A DNA stretch of 64,000 bases from assembly GCF_015706575.1 (NCBI RefSeq), contig NW_024037074.1:3720001-3784000 (forward strand), written 5' to 3'. A model generated the notes under the pieces. The model saw only the letters and a program-made list of their open reading frames with translations, was not told the origin of the DNA and did not search any database. Source of the stretch: Patiria miniata (lineage: Eukaryota > Echinodermata > Asteroidea > Valvatida > Asterinidae). Each line of letters opens with the position of its first letter. Position 1 is the first letter of the stretch. The position numbers were made by a program, and so were the translations under genes. This document shows, in pieces, positions 50,401 to 64,000 of the stretch.

Positions 50401-53118
50401 GGCTTGGGATTGGACTTGTGATTGGCTTTGGATTGGACTTGTGATTGGCTTTGGATTGGACTTGTGATTGGCTTGGGATTGGACTTGTGATTGGACTTGT
50501 GATTGGCTTTGGATTGGACTTGTGATTGGCTTTGGATTGGACTTGGGATTGGACTTGTGATTGGCTTGGGATTGGACTTGTGATTGGACTTGGGATTGGC
50601 TTTGGATTTGACTTGTGATTGGCTTTGGATTGGACTTGGGATTGGACTTGTGATTGGCTTTGGATTGGACTTGTGATTGGCTTGGGATTGGACTTGTGAT
50701 TGGCTTTGGATTGGACTTGTGATTGGCGTGTGATTGGACTTGTGATTGGCTTGGGATTGGACTTGTGATTGGACTTGTGATTGGCTTGTGATTGGACTTG
50801 TGATTGGCTTTGGATTGGACTTGTGATTGGCTTTGGATTCGACTTGTGATTGGCTTGGGATTGGACTTGTGATTGGCTTTGGATTCGACTTGTGATTGGC
50901 TTGGGATTGGACTTGGGATTGGACTTGTGATTGGCTTTGGATTGGACTTGTGATTGGCTTTGGATTGGACTTGTGATTGGCGTGTGATTGGACTTGTGAT
51001 TGGCTTTGGATTGGACTTGTGATTGGCTTGTGATTGGACTTGTGATTGGCTTGTGATTGGACTTGTGATTGGCTTTGGATTGGACTTGTGATTGGCTTGT
51101 GATTGGCTTGTGATTGGACTTGTGATTGGCTTTGGATTGGACTTGTGATTGGCTTGGGATTGGCTTGTGATTGGACTTGTGATTGGCTTTGGATTGGACT
51201 TGTGATTGGCTTTGGATTCGACTTGTGATTGGCTTGGGATTGGACTTGTGATTGGCTTGGGATTGGCTTGTGATTGGACTTGTGATTGGCTTGTGATTGG
51301 ACTTGTGATTGGCTTTGGATTGGACTTGTGATTGGCTTGGGATTGGCTTGTGATTGGACTTGTGATTGGCTTTGGATTGGACTTGTGATTGGCTTTGGAT
51401 TCGACTTGTGATTGGCTTGGGATTGGACTTGTGATTGGCTTGTGATTGGACTTGTGATTGGCTTGTTTTTGGACTTGTGATTGGCTTTCGATTGGACTTG
51501 TGATTGGCTTGGGATCGGACTTGTGATTGGCTTGACTAGAGCTCTTGATGGAGATTTTTTTTTTGTTTCAACTATGCTACACTTTTGGAACTTTCCAGTC
51601 GAAGGACAACTGTGAGGGCATGAAGGGACAGCAAAACAGATTAAAAAGCAGTAATATGCTTCTGCCCCATGAATCCACTCCCAAAAGAGGCAATGTTTCA
51701 CTTGTGCTCTTAAAATATCGAGTAAAGCACATATTATCAAATTTTAATGGGTCCCTTATAAACTTTCACACAGGTGGATGACACAGTTGATGGGATACGG
51801 GAAGGGCTGGCTGCAGGCTGCTGGACAGTAGGTGTGGCTAAAACGGTAAGTCTGGAAAATATGTCTAAAATGTGGTCACAACCGTTATGTAGTTGCTTGT
51901 GTATTTGTAGAATGCATAACAATAGTATACAACAGGACACACTTGCATGCAATATGTTGTTGCTGTTAACGCTGGAGGGCATATCTTAAATCACTCTTAG
52001 CGCCCGAAATCTCCCTGCCTGTTACTCACTGTAGCGCCCGAAACCGCCAAGCACTCTGTGGCATTATTGATTCTTCAGTGAATAAACACAATATAATATA
52101 ATGTAGTATAGTCGTGTTCCCTAACGTGGCGCACTTCGAAGCTTACCCAAATTTCCTCGTGTAGTGTTGCCAAACCTCTTTGTTGACAAACCTCAAATTC
52201 ATGCAGTAAAATACTAGTACTTTTACCTTATTAATGCTTGCTATTTAACCTCTGTGAAAAATTTCGGTTTCATAAAATTAAATTCGAAATTCAAAAACAG
52301 CGGCATCCGGAAATTGGGCACAAATTGGCGGAGTGTTCCCAAACATGGCGCACATGAACAAATCTCGGAAAATTCCAAATTAACATTTAAGAATTTCTGT
52401 AAACTTGATAAATTCTGATAAATAATTGTTATCTCTACTTACATACCCAGCCAGATGTTTGTCAGAAAATTACTTTCTTATTTTTCGGGGCATTTTCAAA
52501 GGGTTCACTTTGCACTTGAAAATAAAATCGGAAAATCACGCCAAAATAACTTTTTCTTCTAACTTTGTTACGGGTAAATAAACTCGCGATTTATGAACAG
52601 GAGTGTTAAGAACTTGGTGAAATGTCACTTTCTGTGAAATTTCAGTTAAAACTTTTGCTCTAGGTACGGGCTACAGGGGAAAAATCAAAGTGCGCCACGT
52701 TGGGGGCCGCGCCACGTTAGGGTACATCAACAATACAGGTATGGGTTGAAAATTGCTGCGGCCAAAATGAATGCGTCCATGAGTGCTCAGCGATCACGTT
52801 CCCAGATTGTGTGCGTGTGTGACGAGTAACTGAAATTCAGCAGTGTCTGTGATTCATGAAGAGCGCCCTCAATTAGTCAGGCCAAAAGGCAATTAAGTCT
52901 TAATTCACATTTTCTCCCCACTATTTAAGGGCAACTACATGGCAGCCAGTGAGAAGCAAATGGCCGAGATGGACCGGGCCGAGTACGATCGTCGCCTGCA
53001 GCACGCCTACGACGTTCTCGCCGAGTGCGGCTCGCATTACGTCATCGACAGCGTCAAGGACCTGCCGCCGGTCATCGACGATATAAACCGCAGGATGGCG
53101 TCGGGTGACAGACCTTAG
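44497..53118 (+). CDS. Phosphonoacetaldehyde hydrolase (PhnX-type, HAD superfamily)
   Basis: Six exons, 44497-44506, 45600-45805, 46708-46864, 47648-47880, 51774-51845 and 52930-53118, encode 288 aa; bacterial PhnX is about 265-280. The first coding exon is only 10 nt (ATGGCTTCAG), and its acceptor is a tandem CAGCAG. Motifs: nucleophile region [13 protein letters not shown], Schiff-base lysine in [40 protein letters not shown] and [15 protein letters not shown]. The enzyme cleaves the C-P bond of phosphonoacetaldehyde to acetaldehyde and phosphate, the second step of 2-aminoethylphosphonate breakdown after PhnW transamination. No PhnW is in the window. All catalytic positions seem present and five introns mark it as a resident nuclear gene. 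Convergent with PSMC2. Confidence 0.95.
44507..45599. other. PhnX intron 1, AT-rich
   Basis: About 1.1 kb without a recognised exon or transposon; repeated AAAAATTAAAAAA-type runs and TCTATTAAAAAAAAC. The short frames are AT-rich artefacts. Confidence 0.35.
45860..46012. mobile_element. Hairpin MITE, relative of 8575-8692
   Basis: ACTAGTCTGAGTAACTTGGACCCTAC at the left is inverted as GTAGGGTCCAAGTTACTCGGACTAGT at the right. Inner arms TTTTTTAACATTCGGACATG and CATCCAAATGTTAAAAAAA match the 8.6-kb element. In PhnX intron 2. Confidence 0.85.
46355..46440 (-). repeat. tRNA-derived SINE head
   Basis: The minus strand reads AGCTCAGTTGGTAGAGCACC (A box) and GGTTGCAGGTTCAAACC (B box), classic tRNA-like spacing. 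Body and ends are not clear. In PhnX intron 2. Confidence 0.6.
47215..47390 (-). repeat. tRNA-derived SINE, decayed copy
   Basis: CTCCTGGGTGGAGAGAGCC and GTCTTGCCCAAGAACACA match the core of the SINEs at 1-290, 7275-7545 and 54866-55225; the tRNA head is degraded. In PhnX intron 3. Confidence 0.65.
47895..48265 (+). repeat. CAATCACAAGT satellite, degenerate block, plus orientation
   Basis: Diverged repeats of the 11-mer CAATCACAAGT, beginning 15 bp after the donor of PhnX exon 4. Orientation is opposite to the block that follows. Confidence 0.85.
48325..51535 (-). repeat. 3.2-kb ACTTGTGATTGG satellite, homogeneous block, minus orientation
   Basis: Higher-order array of 11-12-bp words (GGACTTGTGATT, GGCTTTGGATT, GGCTTGGGATT, GGCTTGTGATT), the reverse complement of CAATCACAAGT. 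Word order varies (23-, 35- and 47-bp combinations), and a few sporadic variants (GCGTGTGATTGG, GATTCGACTTG) cluster near 50.1-51.5 kb. It fills most of PhnX intron 4. A stop-free minus-strand frame of over 1100 codons exists only because the word lacks stop codons. Confidence 0.95.
52005..52110 (+). repeat. Dispersed repeat shared with 37.7 kb
   Basis: CACTGTAGCGCCCGAAACCG, CCAAGCACTCTGTGG and ATTATTGATTC...AATAAACACA match 37665-37775. It directly precedes the TIR element at 52113. Confidence 0.65.
52113..52727. mobile_element. About 615-bp TIR element, CCCTAACGTGGCGC ends
   Basis: TGTTCCCTAACGTGGCGCAC at the left and GCGCCACGTTAGGGTACA at the right are inverse. GTGCGCCACGTTGGGGG (about 52692) is a second, subterminal copy, and TGTTCCCAAACATGGCGCAC (52333) an internal one. 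No coding frame. In PhnX intron 5. Confidence 0.8.
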
Positions 53119-53265
53119 TTGACCTATTCAGACTGGACACGGTTCTATATCGACTGTGAGTCTGTAGACAGTCTTTGTCTACCTCGCAAGATTTTGAAGA
53201 ATTTTGATTGTGCACATTGCCTGAAATTCCAGTAATGAAACACAGGTTTCCTAATTTATTTCCTT

Positions 53266-53271
53266 AATAAA
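53266..53271 (+). terminator. Poly(A) signal AATAAA of the PhnX gene
   Basis: AATAAA lies about 150 bp after the stop codon. It is the first canonical hexamer downstream and is a plausible 3' end for the transcript. Confidence 0.6.
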
Positions 53272-53958
53272 GCCTGTTTTCGTAAATATCTAATTCGTTT
53301 CAAAATATTCTGAACCTTTTCAATTTTTTTTCTGAAATTTGGTTCTCCCAAATAGTCTTATAATTGGAGTCCCTCCAATATTGTCTTGTCGCCTCCTTGG
53401 AAACTTCGGTTGATTTAAAATCAGAATTCCTTTAATTTTTTTGTTCCCAAGCCTGAAATCAAAACTGGAATGATTTTTTTATAGTCAGAGTGTTGACTGT
53501 TATGAGTAAAGTACTAATGGTTGTTTCATTTTCTTGAAATTATGCAACGGAAAGTCAGTATTAAAAGTAATGCAAATTAAGAAAACAAAACTGTTTAATT
53601 TTTTGTACCTTTCCAGATAATTCATGTTGCCATTTGATATTTGTATTGTACAACAAAAAAAGAGTTGAGGCTTGTAACTGCTGAAACATATATTATAATG
53701 ATTGCCAATGTGTATCTCAATGGAAATGTTGCCTCTGTGAGGCTTATCTATTTTTTATTATTACTTGGGGATGTAATTTATTGAAAACTTTAAGAATACA
53801 AATAAATGACCACATTTATCAAGAAAATTTGTTTTGTTCAGATTCCCGTTTGTGAATAACTGAATGAATTTTACTCTGAAAATCTAGGCACCTGAAGATA
53901 TCCGATGAAACATCCATAGTCGAGCACCAATGTCCTTACATGGCAAAAATGGCACTGA
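53272..53958. other. Intergenic between PhnX and PSMC2
   Basis: AT-rich, non-coding. A second AATAAA is at about 53800 (ACAAATAAATGACC). No gene or RNA recognised. Confidence 0.35.
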
Positions 53959-54180
53959 TTAACCCTTACCCCTTCAGTGATTTACTAGGAACCTTCCTCA
54001 CTCTTGCAAAACCCAACACCATATGGTAAACTCTACACCCAAACTGTTGGACTCTGATTATGGTGATATGCCTGACCCCATGAAAATCATAATCAGTTTA
54101 CAACTGCAGTGCTCACTCCAACAGATTCCAACAAAACATGCAGTTGGATTTTGAAGGGTTTTGGTGGTGGTTAGGGTAAA
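53959..54180 (+). mobile_element. CCCTAA-ended private-word element, copy 8
   Basis: TTAACCCTTACCCCTTC at the left, GGTGGTTAGGGTAAA at the right. Its words are GCAAAACCCAACACC at the left and TTGGATTTTGAAGGGTTTTG at the right, distinct from other copies. Confidence 0.7.
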
Positions 54181-54865
54181 TACTGTCAAAATGACAATGA
54201 AAACCGCGCTCTCCATCAGATAAGTTTGAGACCTCTGATTATTTGTAAGAAAATAATTCCCCAAAGAAATACTTCTTTTGACTCGAGTAAAACAGACAGT
54301 GAAGATTCAAACATATATTGTCTCCAGTTTATTAGCGACAATGAACACGTGTACATTTTAAGTTATTAAAGTTACAAGTTACAAGTGTACTTTTTGAGTG
54401 CGTCTTTGTGATATGCTTATCCTAGTTGAGTTAACAAGGAAATCCATGAAGGTTTACACTGCTGGGGAGAAATTGCTATAAAATTATAACTAAAAGAAAC
54501 TTTATGAAAATGTATTTACTTTCTTTGAAAGTGCAAGATCCATTTCAACAACTGAAAACTGAAATCTGAACAGGAATTGAAAGTTCACTTGTTCAGCAGA
54601 AATTAACTGAAACAGTCACAACCAATAAACATCAGTTTGGTTGGAAACTGATTTCTGCAAAGCAGTTTTTTGGTTTCGGCCTTTTTTTTTTTAAGCTTAG
54701 CCAACTTTTGATTCAGAAGCCCATGAAAAAGTGGCCCCTAATATAAATATGGTATTGAGTGAACATTCTCCATTTTGAGCAAATCAGTTTTTTGATTTGT
54801 TGCATTAACAGAAAATACACTAAGACCAGTGAACTGCGAATGTGGTGTACTGGAAAGTCTCATTA

Positions 54866-55225
54866 TGTGGAGCCCCGTGGCCTCGTGGTCTGGAGCAATG
54901 AATTTGTGGTCTGCGGGTAATTCTGCAGGTTGTGGGTTCGAGTCCAGCCAGCGGCTATGGTGCGTGTGCCCTTGGGCAAGGCACTTTGTCACTCATTGCT
55001 TCTCTCCACCCAGGAGTAAATGGGTACCTGTCAGGGCAGAGGTGGTTATTGTGGTTGATTTAAGCAGCTTTGCGCCGAAAGGGCAGCATGGAGCTGTATA
55101 CTCCCCAGGGAGCTGAGATTGTCTTTGGAATGTTTCATTGGCCCAATGAGCAGGGTAATAATGATGTAGTGCCTTGAGCAGCAATACTGGTGGATACGTG
55201 CGCTTTATAAATACCCATATTATCA
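54866..55225 (+). repeat. tRNA-derived SINE, near full-length
   Basis: Head AGCCCCGTGGCCTCGTGG (A-box-like), B box GGGTTCGAGTCC (about 54934-54945), body GGCAAGGCACTTTGTCACTC, CTCTCCACCCAGGAGTAAAT and AAGGGCAGCATGGAGCTGTA, and a 3' end ATAAATACCCATATTAT. Best copy of the family also at 1-290. Confidence 0.85.
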
Positions 55226-55332
55226 GACAAATCCTCAGAAAACTGAAATACAAAAAAAAGAACTCCTCATTTGCCTGGAACAGACCTTACAATTTTTTTT
55301 GACAGGAATAGTTTTAGAATAATTAGATGAAC

Positions 55333-63794
<8,462 letters not shown>

Positions 63795-63964
63795 CTGATT
63801 ACAAAATAATAGGACAAATTGTGATTACTGATAAAGTAAAGCATAGGAGTACCATAGACGTAACACTGTGCAATCTTTCCTACCCAGCCTGACATGTCTA
63901 AATCATAAATGTATGTGTTGGATTATTGCACATAAACTCAATGACTAAATGTACAGGATTGTTG

Positions 63965-63996
<32 letters not shown>
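63965..63996 (+). repeat. (AATC)n microsatellite
   Basis: About seven perfect copies of the tetramer at the right edge of the window, in the PSMC2 5' intron. Confidence 0.95.
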
Positions 63997-63997
<1 letters not shown>

Positions 63998-64000
63998 GAA

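Noticed and set aside
48325-51535. CRISPR-like array
   Set aside because: No repeat-spacer structure; words are contiguous, short and variable in order, and the genome is eukaryotic.
48267-51740. An open minus-strand frame of over 1100 codons rich in Q, S, N, K and P
   Set aside because: It is the satellite read in frame. The 11-12-bp word has no stop codon in this strand, the array lies in the PhnX intron, and there are no splice sites or conserved domains.

Overview
This is a 64 kb piece of an animal nuclear genome: intron-rich, AT-rich, GT-AG splicing, metazoan proteasome and CCR4-NOT genes, and a very dense load of small DNA transposons and tRNA-derived SINEs. Deuterostome-like protein sequences, an animal phosphonoacetaldehyde hydrolase and Crypton-derived KIAA1958/ZMYM-type genes suggest a marine invertebrate. 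My guess is an echinoderm, possibly a sea star, but nothing here proves the phylum. All gene models were assembled by eye from splice sites and checked for phase continuity. Layout: 0.4-8.4 kb, minus strand: a signal-peptide-bearing JmjC dioxygenase with three C-terminal EF-hands, running off the left edge. 9.7-12.5 kb: a non-autonomous transposon with terminal inverted repeats and an internal array of about 455 bp units. 12.8-24.1 kb: two convergent, tail-to-tail paralogues (gene A plus, gene B minus) with the same four-exon structure and intron phases 1-1-2. Each joins a recombinase-dead Crypton-type tyrosine-recombinase (DUF3504-like) domain to an acidic linker, a shared W-rich motif and a C-terminal coiled coil. 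24.2-30.0 kb: nested transposons and fold-back elements. 30.0-43.3 kb, minus strand: a complete 13-coding-exon CNOT2. 44.5-53.1 kb, plus strand: a complete six-exon PhnX-type phosphonoacetaldehyde hydrolase, head-to-head with CNOT2, with a 3.6 kb satellite of opposed orientation in one intron. 55.3-63.8 kb, minus strand: PSMC2 (26S proteasome Rpt1), lacking only its N-terminal exon(s), which lie beyond the right edge. The genes do not form a pathway. The most unusual material is in the repeats. First, about a dozen elements bounded by TTAACCCTAACC-like ends each carry their own private, internally repeated word. Second, a TTAA-bounded MITE superfamily keeps a central hairpin through compensated base changes. 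Third, the paired Crypton-derived genes look like an uncharacterised domesticated family.
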